A stretch of DNA of 64,000 bases from Streptomyces sp. F63 (GCF_018070345.1 NZ_JAGPXX010000031.1:1-64000), one strand, 5' to 3'; positions 8,809 through 18,320 are shown, counted from the stretch's first letter. The notes: generated by a model from the letters alone, not told the origin. Numbers and translations: made by a program.

Positions 8809-11235
8809 TCACTCCCGCAGCAGGTCGGGGACCCCGTCCGCGTCCGGGGCGTCCCGCTCGGCGGAGAGCACGGTGAGCCGCTGGGTGGCCCGGGTCAGGG
8901 CGACGTACAGCACCCGCAGCCCGGCCGGGGACTCGTCGGCGATGCCGGCCGGCGAGACCACCAGCGCCGCGTCGTACTCCAGCCCCTTCGCCTCCAGACT
9001 GCCCAGCGCCACCACCCGGTCCCCCAGACCGGCCAGCCAGACCCGGGCGTCCTCGCGGCGCTCCATGGCGACGACGACGCCGACCGTGCCGTCCACCTCC
9101 GCGAGCAGCCGCCTCGCCTCGTCGCGGACGGCGGTGCCCAGGTCGCCCTCCGCCACGGCGAAGCGCGGGACGAGACCGGTGGAGCGGACCGCCTCCGGCG
9201 GCTCCATGCCGGGCATCGCCAGCGCCAGCACCTTCGCCGCCACCTCGGCGACCTCGGCCGGGTTGCGGTAGTTGACGGTGAGCGTGAACCGTCGGCGCGG
9301 CCGGCTGCCGAGCGCCTCGTCCCGCGCGCCGTCCGCCTCCTCCGGGTCGGACCAGGAACTCTGCGCCGGGTCGCCGACGACCGTCCAGGTGGCGTGCCGG
9401 CCGCGGCGGCCGACCATGCGCCACTGCATGGGTGTGAGGTCCTGCGCCTCGTCGACGATGACGTGCGCGTACTCGGTGCGCTCCTCCACGGCCCGGTCGG
9501 GGCGGCGGCGGGAGGAGCGGTCGGCGAACGTGGTGACCTCCTCCAGGCCGGTGAGCTGCTCCAGCGGGTCCAGCTCGCGCTTCCTCGGCCGGGACGGGGT
9601 CCCCAGCAGCGTCTGCAGTTCGTCCAGGAGGGCCACATCGTGGACCGACAGCGGGCCACGGCCGTCCGGGCCCAGCCGCTTCAGCGAGCGGGCCAGCCGC
9701 CGGACCTCTCCCGGCTGGAGGACGCGCCGGGCCCAGCGGCCCAGGCGCCGCTCGTCGGCCATCGCGGCCAGCACGCCGCGCGGGGTGAGCTCGGGCCACC
9801 AGGCGTCGAGGAAGGCGTGGAACTCCGGCTCGCCGGAGATGTCCTCGTCGAAGGCCTCGCGCGCCTCGGCCGCCAGTTCCGGGTCGCCGCTGTGCCGGCC
9901 GGCCGCGCCGGACCTCGCCCACAGCGCGTCCAGCAGCAGCCGGCGGGCGCGCGGACGGAGCAGGTTCACGGGGGTGGAGGCGCCGAGGACGGTGCGCCGG
10001 ATCTCCCGCAGCTCCCCCGCGCCGAGCTCGACACGGGCCCCGAAGGCGACGACGCGCAGCCGGTCCGCCGCGGGGGCCGCGGCCCCCGGGCCCGCCGGTT
10101 CCGCACCGCCCGGACCGGCGTCCGGGTCGTCGAACGACAACTGGCCGCCGCCCCCGCCGCCTCCCGCGCCCGGGCCGGCGGACGCCCCCGGCCCGGCCGG
10201 CTCCAGGGCGCCGCGTGCCGCGCGGCGCAGGACCGTCTGCATCCGCGCGGAGCCCTTGACGCGGGCCACGGCCGGCTCGTCGTGGACCGTGGCCTCGGCC
10301 CCGTCGACCAGGGAGCCCAGGGCGCGGATCGCCACCTGCCCCTCCTCCCCCAGGGACGGCAGCACGCCCTCCGTGTAGGAGACCAGCAGCGGGGTGGGGC
10401 TGACCACGAGGATGCCACCGGCGTAGCGTCTGCGGTCCTGGTAGAGCAGGTATGCGGCGCGGTGCAGCGCTACGGCCGTCTTGCCGGTGCCGGGTCCGCC
10501 GCCCACCTCGGTGACGGAGGCGGCGGGCGCCCGGATGACCTTGTCCTGCTCGGCCTGGATGGAGGAGACGATGTCCCGCATGGTGTGGCTGCGGGCCCGG
10601 CCGAGGGCCGCCATCAGCGCGCCGTCGCCCACCACCGCCAGCTCCTCGCCGCCGAGGGTCGCGGTCATCTCCGGGCGGAGCAGGTCGTCCTCGACACCGA
10701 GCACCCTGCGTCCCTTGCTGCGGATCACCCGGCGGCGCACCACGCGGCCGGGGTCCACGGGCGTGGCCCGGTAGAAGGGGGCGGCCGCGGGGGCGCGCCA
10801 GTCGATGACGAGCGGGGTGTAGTCGGTGTCCAGGACGCCGATCCGGCCGATGTGGAGCGTCTCGGCGATCTCGGCGTACGTCCGGCCGTCCCCGCCGGTG
10901 CGCACGGCGCCGTCGGCGGGTTCGACGGAGGTGAAGGCGCCGTCCGGGCCGCGCTCCCCGTCCTTGCCCTCCAGCAGGTCGACGCGGCCGAAGAGGAAGT
11001 CCTCGAACTCGCTGTTGAGCCGGTTGAGGTGGAGTCCGGCGCGGAAGACCTGGGCGTCCCGTTCGGCGAGCGCCCCGGGGGTGCCGACCTGGCCGCGGCG
11101 GGCGGCGTCGGCCATCAGGAACTCGGCTTCGTGGATCTTCTCTTCCAGCCTTCGGTACACCTGGTCGAGGTGTTCCTGTTCGACACCGGTCTCGCGGTCC
11201 CGTACCGAATCGACCGTGGCTTCGTGCGCGGCCAC
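8809..11235 (-). CDS. UvrD/Rep-type superfamily 1 helicase of the HelD/HelR class
   Basis: An 808-residue ATPase. Residues ~15-85 form a helical/coiled-coil arm (EHLDQVYRRLEEKIHEAEFL), typical of HelD proteins that pry RNA polymerase off DNA. Walker A is GGGPGTGKT near residue 245, Walker B is VIVDEAQDL near 595, helicase motif IV is NYRNP near 665, and the C-terminal motifs SLEAKGLEYD (~750) and VLYVALTRAT (~785) are intact. A Gly/Ala/Pro-rich insert (residues ~340-390) splits the 1A domain. HelR of Streptomyces removes stalled or rifampicin-bound RNA polymerase; that this protein does so is inference. The start at GTG 11235 has an AAGGGGG ribosome-binding site. Its position beside a sigma/anti-sigma pair fits a transcription role. 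Confidence 0.85.
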   Translation of the reverse strand: MAAHEATVDSVRDRETGVEQEHLDQVYRRLEEKIHEAEFLMADAARRGQVGTPGALAERDAQVFRAGLHLNRLNSEFEDFLFGRVDLLEGKDGERGPDGAFTSVEPADGAVRTGGDGRTYAEIAETLHIGRIGVLDTDYTPLVIDWRAPAAAPFYRATPVDPGRVVRRRVIRSKGRRVLGVEDDLLRPEMTATLGGEELAVVGDGALMAALGRARSHTMRDIVSSIQAEQDKVIRAPAASVTEVGGGPGTGKTAVALHRAAYLLYQDRRRYAGGILVVSPTPLLVSYTEGVLPSLGEEGQVAIRALGSLVDGAEATVHDEPAVARVKGSARMQTVLRRAARGALEPAGPGASAGPGAGGGGGGGQLSFDDPDAGPGGAEPAGPGAAAPAADRLRVVAFGARVELGAGELREIRRTVLGASTPVNLLRPRARRLLLDALWARSGAAGRHSGDPELAAEAREAFDEDISGEPEFHAFLDAWWPELTPRGVLAAMADERRLGRWARRVLQPGEVRRLARSLKRLGPDGRGPLSVHDVALLDELQTLLGTPSRPRKRELDPLEQLTGLEEVTTFADRSSRRRPDRAVEERTEYAHVIVDEAQDLTPMQWRMVGRRGRHATWTVVGDPAQSSWSDPEEADGARDEALGSRPRRRFTLTVNYRNPAEVAEVAAKVLALAMPGMEPPEAVRSTGLVPRFAVAEGDLGTAVRDEARRLLAEVDGTVGVVVAMERREDARVWLAGLGDRVVALGSLEAKGLEYDAALVVSPAGIADESPAGLRVLYVALTRATQRLTVLSAERDAPDADGVPDLLRE

Positions 11236-11481
11236 CCGGGCCCCCTTCTGACGTGCTGGGCAGCCGTCAACCGTACGCGAAGGGGGTGCTCCGCGCACCT
11301 GCTTCTCCGAGTGGTCCGCGCGGATGCGGACGGGAGGGCGGCGGGGGACGCCGGGGGCCGGGGCGGGAGCGGGAGGGGACCGGCCGGGGAGGCCGGGGGA
11401 AGCGGGGTGACGCGGGAGATGCGTGGGGGCGGTGTGGGGGATGGGGTGGGGCGGCGTGGGGGGTGGCGCCGGGGCGGCCGG

Positions 11482-12246
11482 TCAGTTCTTGATCGTGGCC
11501 AGCCGTTCCCCGTCGAAGGTACGGACCTCGAAGTGATCGATCTCGTTCCCGTCCATGGCGGCGGTGCCGTGGACGTAGAGCGGCTCCTTGCCCTTGGGGT
11601 CGGGGCTGTCCGGGATGCCGTACCCCCACTTGGGCACCGACCAGGAGCCGACGACCTCCTCGTTGCCGTTCTTGGAGATCACGAAGAGGCTGCACTTCTC
11701 CGGGCCCTTGAGGTTCTTCAGTTCCAGCACGACGTCCGTGCCGTAGGGCTTCTGCTCGGTCGCGACCGTGGCCGAGACCTTGCTGACCGGGTCGGTGCCC
11801 GAGACCTTGGTGTCCATCGCCTCCCAGGCGGCCTGGGCCGAGGCGACCTGCACCGGCGGCTTGCCGGAACCGCCGTCGGAACCGCCCGCCGTGGCCCAGA
11901 CCGCGACCGGCGGACCACCGAGGACGAGGGCCGCCGCGGCGGCGAGCAGGTAGCGGCCGCGCCGGCGTGCCTTGCGCCGGTGGGCGTTGACCTCGCCGAG
12001 CAGCTTCGGCAGGACCTGCGGACTCGGCTTGGAATGCAGAACGGTGGGGTCGGGGATGGCTGCCGGTGTCTCGGCGAGCTTGGCGAGCAGGGGCTCGATC
12101 CCCATGAACTCGTCGAGCTGCGCGGCACAGTAGGTGCACCCGGCCAGGTGCAGCTCGAAGCGCTCGGCCTCCCCCGGGTCCAGAATGCCGAGGGCGTAGG
12201 CGCCGACGGCCTCGTGCTCCGAATTGCGCTCGGGCGGCGCTGTCAT
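11482..12246 (-). CDS. Zinc-containing anti-sigma factor (RsuA-like)
   Basis: A 254-residue membrane anti-sigma factor. The N-terminal ZAS domain has the zinc motif His33-x3-Cys37-x2-Cys40 (HLAGCTYC). A basic stretch (RRKARRRGR) precedes a single membrane helix at about residues 97-117, and a ~130-residue anti-sigma-K-like outer domain follows (TDVVLELKNL...VWSVPKWGYG-type beta segments). It should hold the ECF sigma factor encoded just upstream at the membrane until a signal arrives. Its ATG overlaps the sigma factor stop (ATGA), the usual coupling for sigma/anti-sigma pairs. As I recall the S. coelicolor counterpart is RsuA (SCO2953). Confidence 0.88.
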   Translation of the reverse strand: MTAPPERNSEHEAVGAYALGILDPGEAERFELHLAGCTYCAAQLDEFMGIEPLLAKLAETPAAIPDPTVLHSKPSPQVLPKLLGEVNAHRRKARRRGRYLLAAAAALVLGGPPVAVWATAGGSDGGSGKPPVQVASAQAAWEAMDTKVSGTDPVSKVSATVATEQKPYGTDVVLELKNLKGPEKCSLFVISKNGNEEVVGSWSVPKWGYGIPDSPDPKGKEPLYVHGTAAMDGNEIDHFEVRTFDGERLATIKN

Positions 12247-12812
12247 GCCCTAACTCCTCGTTCTTCGAGTGCGAGCTTCATGGAGCGCAGCGCGTAGAAG
12301 ACACGGGACCGCACGGTCCCGCTCGGTATGCCGAGGGTCTCTGCTGCCTCGTTCACGGTACGGCCCTTGAAGTAGGTCTCGACAAGTACTTCGCGATGCG
12401 CGTCGCTGAGATCGCCCAGAGCGTCGGAGAGCGTCATGAGCCAGAGTGCCTTGTCTATCTCGTCCTCCGCGGGCATGACTTCCAGAGGAGCCGGATCGAC
12501 CTCCTGCGGACGGGCCTGCCGGCTCCGGTGACCGTCGATGACAATACGCCTGGCCACCGTGACCAGCCAGGGCCGCACCGAACCCGTGGCACGGTTGAGG
12601 CGGTGGACATTCTTCCACGCCCGTACCAGCGTCTCCTGGACGACGTCCTCGGCACGGTGGCGGTCGCCCGCCACCAGCCGGAGGACGTACGCGAGCAACG
12701 GCCCGGCGTGCTCACGGTAGATGACGCGCATCAGCTCTTCGTCGGGCACCGGCTCGTCGGAGCGGGATCGCTCGGCGCGGTGCCGGGTCCTGGAAGGACG
12801 ATCATGGGACAC
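12243..12812 (-). CDS. sigU: ECF sigma factor (SigU-like)
   Basis: A 189-residue group 4 sigma factor. Region 2 runs from YREHAGPLLAYVLRLVAGD through AEDVVQETLVRAWKN (residues ~28-65), and region 4 is near the end with LSDAHREVLVETYFKG and a helix-turn-helix in AAETLGIPSGTVRSR. It directs RNA polymerase to a small cell-envelope regulon under control of the overlapping anti-sigma gene. I chose GTG 12812 (VSHDRPSRTR), which has AAGGA 8 bases upstream. An in-frame ATG at 13010 also has an AAGGA and would add 66 residues with no sigma homology, so a longer form is possible. The sigU name rests on remembered gene order beside the helicase. Confidence 0.85.
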   Translation of the reverse strand: MSHDRPSRTRHRAERSRSDEPVPDEELMRVIYREHAGPLLAYVLRLVAGDRHRAEDVVQETLVRAWKNVHRLNRATGSVRPWLVTVARRIVIDGHRSRQARPQEVDPAPLEVMPAEDEIDKALWLMTLSDALGDLSDAHREVLVETYFKGRTVNEAAETLGIPSGTVRSRVFYALRSMKLALEERGVRA

Positions 12813-13311
12813 GGCCGCATCCTTGCGCACCCGGACCTCCCGGTCGAGAGCTTGTTCAGGGGAAACGCTTACGCCAACTGCTGTGAACTGCCCGTCGGTC
12901 GGGCGGGGACCCGCAGCCCTCGTCTGCGACGGGACCCCGCCCAGTCCTCGGACCACCGGCGTGGGGGACCGATCAGTGGTCCGAGGAGCTTCCAATGTCG
13001 CCGCTTTCATAGCCGTCCTTGTCGTTCCGCGTCGCACCCCGTCGCCCTGAGCGCGAGCACGGCGATCCCGGCCTTTTCCGGCGGCCTGTGGCGACTTGTG
13101 GTGCGCATGTGACGTCTCTCCCCCCGGGAGTTCTCCGCCGAAGCGCTGAGCGGACCTTCCGCTGCGTCCGGCCGCCCCCCGTCCGGCCTGCGCTTCCCCC
13201 ACAGTTACGGAGGCCGCGGCGGAGCTGCTCAACCCCACGGGAAAAAACTTCCGCGGACGGCCGGCAGGCGGCGGGCACCGCCCGAAGCGCGGGCGTTTCG
13301 CGGGAAGATGG
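12813..13311. other. Region upstream of sigU, possible leader or N-terminal extension
   Basis: No separate gene is convincing. From 13010 to 12813 an open frame in phase with sigU (starting MKAATLEAPR, ribosome-binding AAGGA 5 bases upstream) could be a longer sigU N-terminus or a translated leader. On the minus strand GGAAC near 13035 resembles an ECF -35 element, which would fit autoregulation, but no matching -10 is clear. Sequence nearer 13311 is GC-rich with an A6 run at 13243-13248 and shows nothing definite. Confidence 0.4.
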
Positions 13312-13953
13312 TCAACTCTGTCCGGGCGGCGCCGCGTTGAGGGCCGTCGAGCGGCGGCGGTGGCGGGCGACCCGCTCCCGGTTTCCGCAGATCTCGCTGG
13401 AGCACCAGCGCCGGCGGCGGCCCCGTGAGGTGTCGAGATAGACCCGGGAGCAGGAGTCGCCCTCGCACTCGCGCAGCCGGCTCCGGGCCACGGGGTCGGT
13501 GAGCAGCCGTATCGCGTCGCGCGCGACGTCGGAGAGGAGCGCCGCGCAGCCGGGACCGCCGGCGAGCGCGCGGACGAGGGTGCCGTCGCGGCCGGGTACG
13601 GCGCGGATGGCGGAGGGCGCCGGGGCGGCGAAGGCGTTCAGCCGGTCCAGGTCGGGGCCGAGGGCGCGCACCCCGGCCCGGTCCGCCGGGGAGCCGTCCA
13701 GCTGGGCGCGGACCAGGCGGCGGAGCAGCTCGCGGAGTTCGCGGAACCGGTCGAGCCAGTCGTGGTCGGCGGCGAGCGCGGTGCCCGGCGGTACCAGTCC
13801 GGACCGGATCAGCCAGGCACCCAGCCGCTCCGGACCGTCAAGGCGTTCCACCGGCTCCCCCGGCCCGCGCGGACGCCCGGCGGCCGTGGCCACCAGGTCG
13901 AGACAGAGCCGACCGGTGTCGAAACGCGGGTCGCCGGAGGCCGCCGCCGCCAT
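13312..13953 (-). CDS. CGNR zinc-finger protein (ABATE-domain family)
   Basis: A 213-residue protein. The N-terminal ~130 residues (RFDTGRLCLDLVAT...LGAWLIRSGL...FRELRELLRRLV) match the ABATE / stress-induced putative regulator domain. The C-terminus has the CGNR zinc finger: CEGDSCSRVYLD, then WCSSEICGNRERVARHR, with four cysteines and the name-giving CGNR. Members are thought to be transcription regulators. A GGAG lies 11 bases before ATG 13953. It is flanked by unrelated transcription units and is probably monocistronic. Confidence 0.88.
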   Translation of the reverse strand: MAAAASGDPRFDTGRLCLDLVATAAGRPRGPGEPVERLDGPERLGAWLIRSGLVPPGTALAADHDWLDRFRELRELLRRLVRAQLDGSPADRAGVRALGPDLDRLNAFAAPAPSAIRAVPGRDGTLVRALAGGPGCAALLSDVARDAIRLLTDPVARSRLRECEGDSCSRVYLDTSRGRRRRWCSSEICGNRERVARHRRRSTALNAAPPGQS

Positions 13954-14323
13954 GTTCCTGTCACTCCTTCGGAGCGTGCCGTGCGCGCGCGGGCGCCAGT
14001 GGGGGATGGTCCTCCCCCAGGGTGCCCGCCCGGGGCCGCCAGGCACAGGCGTGGGACGGGACCCATCGGCGGACGGACGACAGGCGGGCAAGTCCGCGGG
14101 CGCTCCGGATACGGCTGCGGAACCGGTTCCGGGCCGGCCGCACGGAGCCCGTGGCCGCCGGGACACGGCGCCGCGGGGCGGCGAGCGGCGGTGCGGGCGG
14201 CGCGGGGCCGCGTCCCTGCCCGCGGCCCCGGGTGTGGCCCGGAGGGTCGGCGGCGGGTGGCTGCTGCCGCGGCAGGGCACGGCCCAGAAGCGGGCAGCCC
14301 GTCACCCGGCCGCCCCCGGAGCC
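13954..14323. other. Gene-free GC-rich stretch
   Basis: 370 bp between the CGNR gene start and the nnaR stop, both on the minus strand. It should contain the CGNR promoter and the end of the nnaR transcript. I see no strong hairpin, repeat or consensus promoter. Confidence 0.4.
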
Positions 14324-15553
14324 TCAACCGGCCGCGTTCTCCCCGTACTTGGTGTCGGACGCGGTGTCCAGCGCCAGCCGGTAGCCCCGCTTGACCACCG
14401 TCTGGATCAGTTTGGGCGCCCCCAGCGCCGTGCGGAGCCGGGCCATCGCCGTCTCGACGGCGTGCTCGTCGCGGCCCGCGCCCGGCAGCGCGCGCAGCAG
14501 CTCCGCCCGGGAGACGACCCAGCCGGGGCGGCGGGCCAGCGCCCGCAGCAGCGCCATACCGGCGGGCGGCACGGCGCGCAGCTCGCCGTCGACCAGGACG
14601 GCGTGCCCCCTGATGTCCAGCCGGCGGCCCGCGACCGGCAGCACCGCGGCGCGGGCCGGGAGCTCCCGGCAGAGCAGCTGCACCAGCGGACCGAGCCGGA
14701 AACGTTCCGGGCGGGCCGCCGGAACGCCGTGCTCCAGCAGCGGCATCGCCGTCACCGGTCCCACGCAGGCGGCCAGCACGTCCTGGCGCAGCGCCTCCAG
14801 CAGCGGCTCCAGCAGGCCCCGTGCACGGGCACGTTCCAGCAGGCCGGCGGCGGCGGGCGCACTGGTGAACGTCACGGCGTCCAGGGAGCGGGCGACCGCC
14901 GCGTCCAGCAGCCGGTCGACGGGGCCGATGTCCTCCGGCGGCAGCCAGCGGTAGACGGGCACCCCGACGACCTCCGCGCCCGCCTCGCGCAGCGCCTCGA
15001 CGAAGCCGGGCAGCGGCTCGCCGTGCAGCTGCACCGCCAGCCGGCGGTCCGCGACGCCCTCGGCGAGCAACCGGTCCAGGACCTCCGCCATCGACTCCGA
15101 CGCCGGTGACCACGCCTCGGTCAGCCCGGCGGCACGGATCGCGCCGCGCACCTTGGGCCCGCGGGCGAGCAGTTCCACCCCGCGCAGCCGGGCGGTCAGT
15201 TCCTCGCCGAGCCCCCAGCCGTCGGCGGCCTCGATCCAGCCGCGGAAGCCGATGGCCGTGGTGGCGACGACGATGTCCGGTGCGTCGGCGATCAAGTCCT
15301 TGGTGGCGGCGAGCAGTTCGGTGTCGTCCGGCAGCGGCACGATGCGGATCGCCGGGGCGTGCAGCACGGCGGCGCCCCGGCGCTCCAGCAGCGCGCCCAG
15401 TTCCTCGGCGCGCCGCGCGGCGGTGATGCCGACGGTGAAACCGGCCAGCGGGCCGGGGGCGGGGGCGGGTCCGGAAGCGGCTCCGGGGGCGTCCGGCTCC
15501 GGGCCGCCCGGGGCGGCGTCCGGCGGTGCGGGCCTCGGGGTCGGGTCCTGCAT
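14324..15553 (-). CDS. nnaR: NnaR-type nitrate assimilation regulator: HemD-like domain fused to OmpR-type DNA-binding domain
   Basis: A 409-residue fusion. Residues ~35-295 resemble uroporphyrinogen-III synthase (GFTVGITAARRAEELGALL at the start, VGVPVYRWLPP and AVTFTSAPAA further on). Residues ~310-400 form a winged-helix OmpR/PhoB DNA-binding domain (VDGELRAVPPAGMALLRAL ... VETAMARLRTALG ... VVKRGYRLAL). In mycobacteria and S. coelicolor such a protein, NnaR, activates nitrate/nitrite assimilation genes together with GlnR. Here the gene lies directly downstream of narK on the same strand, which supports that role. A Pro/Ala-rich leader covers residues 1-35. Whether the HemD part keeps enzymatic activity cannot be judged. 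Confidence 0.85.
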   Translation of the reverse strand: MQDPTPRPAPPDAAPGGPEPDAPGAASGPAPAPGPLAGFTVGITAARRAEELGALLERRGAAVLHAPAIRIVPLPDDTELLAATKDLIADAPDIVVATTAIGFRGWIEAADGWGLGEELTARLRGVELLARGPKVRGAIRAAGLTEAWSPASESMAEVLDRLLAEGVADRRLAVQLHGEPLPGFVEALREAGAEVVGVPVYRWLPPEDIGPVDRLLDAAVARSLDAVTFTSAPAAAGLLERARARGLLEPLLEALRQDVLAACVGPVTAMPLLEHGVPAARPERFRLGPLVQLLCRELPARAAVLPVAGRRLDIRGHAVLVDGELRAVPPAGMALLRALARRPGWVVSRAELLRALPGAGRDEHAVETAMARLRTALGAPKLIQTVVKRGYRLALDTASDTKYGENAAG

Positions 15554-15768
15554 GGGATCTGCCTCGCTCAGCTGGGGTTTCTGCTCGGTCCGGTCGGGAT
15601 GGGCGGGGCTTCCGCCGCCCGGCCCGCCCGCGCGCGGCGGCCGGCCGGGCCGTACTCCCATCGTCCCAAGCCCCGGTGTCCGTGTCGGTTCGGTGCGATG
15701 TCCCCGGTGTTACGCGGCGCCGGCGGGGCGCGCGGCCCGGTGCGTCACCGGACCGCGCGCGCCCGGGC

Positions 15769-17148
15769 TCACACCTCGGCGTAGACGGGCTGCCGCTGCT
15801 GCGGCTCCGCCGGTCCGGCCTGCTCCGCGGCGGCCGCCGGCTTGCGGAGGTATACGGCCCACGTCACGGCGGAGCACACCACGTAGTAGCCGAGGAAGAA
15901 GACGAAGGCCGTGGTGCCGGACTGGGAGGTGAGGAAGGACTGGCGGAGGGCGAGGTTGATCCCGAGGCCCCCGAACGCGCCGACCGCGCCGATCAGCGAC
16001 ATGGAGGCGCCGGACAGCCGCCGGGCGTAGACGTCCGCCGCCTCGCCGGTGAGGCCCTTCGCCGTGGCCTTGGCCCGGTAGATGCCCGGGATCATCTTGT
16101 AGGTGGAGCCGTTGCCGATGCCGGTGAGGACGAACAGGACGATGAAGCCGCCGATGAACAGCGGCAGCGACGCCCTGAAGGACGCGATGACGATCACGCA
16201 GGCCGCGGCCGTCATCAACGCGAAGTTCCCCAGCGTGACCCGGGCTCCGCCGAGCCGGTCGGCCAGCCGCCCGCCGACCGGGCGGATCAGCGAGCCGAGA
16301 AGCGGGCCGATGAAGGTCAGCGAGGCGGCTTGCAGGGGCGTGCGGCCGAACTGCGCGGTGAGCACCAGCCCGAAGGCGAAGCTGTAGCCGATGAAGGAGC
16401 CGAAGGTGCCGATGTAGAGGAAGGACATGATCCAGGTGTGGCGGTCCCTCACGGCTTCCCTGGCCGCTCCGCCGTCGTTCTTCACCGGACCGAGGTTGTC
16501 CATGTACAGCGCGCTGCACACGGTGGCCGCGATGATCAGGGGAATGTAGATGCCGAGCAGGAGGCGCGGGCTGGCCGCCCCGGCGATCGCGATGATCAGC
16601 AGGCCCAGCAGCTGGACCACGGCGACCCCGATGTTGCCCCCGCCCGCGTTCATCCCCAGCGCCCAGCCCTTGAGGCGCAGCGGATAGAAGCTGTTGATGT
16701 TGGACATGGAGGAGGCGAAGTTGGCGCCGCCCACACCCGTCAGTACCGCGACCAGCATGAAGGTCGAGTACGACGTGCCGGGCTCCATGACGAGCAGCAG
16801 GGCGGTGGTGGGCAGCAGCAGCATCGCCGCGCTGAAGACCGTCCAGTTGCGGCCGCCGAACCGGGCCACCGCGAAACCGTAGGGCACCCGCAGCGTCGCG
16901 CCGACCAGACTGGCGACCGCCACCAGGAAGAACTTCCCGGCCGGGTCGACGCCGTACTCGGGCCCCATGAACAGGGCCAGGACCGAGAACATGCTCCACA
17001 CCGAGAACCCGATGTGCTCGGACATCACCGAGAAGACCAGGTTCCGTCGGGCGATGTGCCTGCCCTCCGCCTCCCAGAACTGCTCGTTCTCGGGATCCCA
17101 CCGCTCGATCCAGCGGCCTCCCTTGTGCGCGGTCGTCGCGGCCGTCAT
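15769..17148 (-). CDS. narK: NarK-type nitrate/nitrite transporter (MFS)
   Basis: A 459-residue membrane protein with about 12 hydrophobic helices. The nitrate-signature regions of the NNP family are present: GVGGANFASSMSNINSFYP (near residue 148) and GIGNGSTYKMIP (near residue 350, family pattern GxGNGxxFxxxP), with the paired Arg positions in RVPYGF and RPVGGRLADR. It imports nitrate or exchanges it for nitrite. ATG 17148 has GGAGG 4 bases upstream; a GTG directly before it is too close. Its neighbour nnaR is a probable regulator, so the two form a nitrogen-assimilation pair. Confidence 0.9.
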   Translation of the reverse strand: MTAATTAHKGGRWIERWDPENEQFWEAEGRHIARRNLVFSVMSEHIGFSVWSMFSVLALFMGPEYGVDPAGKFFLVAVASLVGATLRVPYGFAVARFGGRNWTVFSAAMLLLPTTALLLVMEPGTSYSTFMLVAVLTGVGGANFASSMSNINSFYPLRLKGWALGMNAGGGNIGVAVVQLLGLLIIAIAGAASPRLLLGIYIPLIIAATVCSALYMDNLGPVKNDGGAAREAVRDRHTWIMSFLYIGTFGSFIGYSFAFGLVLTAQFGRTPLQAASLTFIGPLLGSLIRPVGGRLADRLGGARVTLGNFALMTAAACVIVIASFRASLPLFIGGFIVLFVLTGIGNGSTYKMIPGIYRAKATAKGLTGEAADVYARRLSGASMSLIGAVGAFGGLGINLALRQSFLTSQSGTTAFVFFLGYYVVCSAVTWAVYLRKPAAAAEQAGPAEPQQRQPVYAEV

Positions 17149-17348
17149 CACGCCTCCACAGGTTTCGGGACCGGGCCGGATCGAGCCGGCACCGTGCGTC
17201 CGACGCTAGGGACGGCGCGTTTCACGGCCGTGGCGTCAGGTGACCGTCACGCAACCTTGCTCTCACCCGCCGGTCACGCTCCGTGTGAGCGCCCCCGGGG
17301 TGCGCCCCGGCCGAGAGGACCGGGCCGTGCCCGTCCGCGGGATTCCGG

Positions 17349-18320
17349 TCAGCGCGCCATGGCGGCCTCGTCCGCCTCCGGAAGCCACGACCCGGCGGGC
17401 CGCAGAAGCCACCCGTGCCGGCCGGCGAGCGTCCCCGCCACCGTCCGCAGCAGATCCAGCCCCGGATGGCGGAGTCCACGGCGCCACACCATCGCGACCG
17501 GTGACAGCGGCACGGGGTCGGTGAGCGGCCGCGGCACCGCGCCGGGCATCTCGATGAACTGGGACGTCGCGAGGACAGGCCGGCCCAGCTTGCCCATCAC
17601 GCGGATGAATTCGTCGCGGCCCTGAATCGGCGGCAGCGGCGGTGCGACGGAGACGCCCCGGCCCGCGAAGAGCCGCGCGGCCAGCTCGGTCCACTCGGCG
17701 GTCGCGTCGTTGCCCGCCGCCGCGTAGACGCTCTCCCCCGCCAGCGCGTCGAGCGGCACCTCGGACCGTCCCGCGAGCCGGTGGGCCGCCGGCAGCACCA
17801 CGGCCATCGGCTCCAGCCGTACGGGCAGGTGGTCCAGGCGGGCGCGGACGGCCGGGTCGAGGCCCGCGATCCGGCCGAAGGACACGTCGAGCCGGCCCGC
17901 GAGAAGCTCGGCGGCGGCGCCGGTGAGTCCGGAGTGGCAGCAGGCGTAGAACTCCGGGCCCGCGGCCGGCGCGATCCGGCGGGCCTCCTCCAGTACCAGG
18001 TTGCCGGTCGACACCGGCTCCCCGATGTCGACGAGGAGCGGCCGGTCCGCCTCCGCCTCGGAGCAGGCCGCGATCAGATCGTCGTGGGCCTCCAGGACGC
18101 GCCGCGCGTACGGCAGCAGACGCTTCCCCGCCGCGGTGAGCTCGACACTGCGCGTGGTGCGGACGAAGAGCTCGGCACCGAGCGCCTGTTCCAGCCGCCG
18201 GACGTCGCGGCTGAGCACCTGCTGAGCGACGTAGAGCCGCGCCGCCGCACGGGTGAAGTGCAGTTCGTCCGCGACGGTCGCGAAGGCGCGCAGCAGGCGG
18301 GGGTCGATGTTCCGGGGCAT
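17349..18320 (-). CDS. LysR-family transcriptional regulator
   Basis: A 323-residue regulator. Residues 1-60 form the LysR winged helix-turn-helix (LLRAFATVADELHFTRAAARL, then QQVLSRDVRRLEQALGAELF). Residues ~90-300 are the co-inducer-binding periplasmic-like domain. The start at ATG 18320 (MPRNIDPRLL) begins the canonical fold; longer in-frame starts are not family-like. It diverges from an MFS exporter gene with 83 bp between them, the usual arrangement in which a LysR protein controls itself and the transporter. The ligand is unknown. Confidence 0.88.
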   Translation of the reverse strand: MPRNIDPRLLRAFATVADELHFTRAAARLYVAQQVLSRDVRRLEQALGAELFVRTTRSVELTAAGKRLLPYARRVLEAHDDLIAACSEAEADRPLLVDIGEPVSTGNLVLEEARRIAPAAGPEFYACCHSGLTGAAAELLAGRLDVSFGRIAGLDPAVRARLDHLPVRLEPMAVVLPAAHRLAGRSEVPLDALAGESVYAAAGNDATAEWTELAARLFAGRGVSVAPPLPPIQGRDEFIRVMGKLGRPVLATSQFIEMPGAVPRPLTDPVPLSPVAMVWRRGLRHPGLDLLRTVAGTLAGRHGWLLRPAGSWLPEADEAAMAR

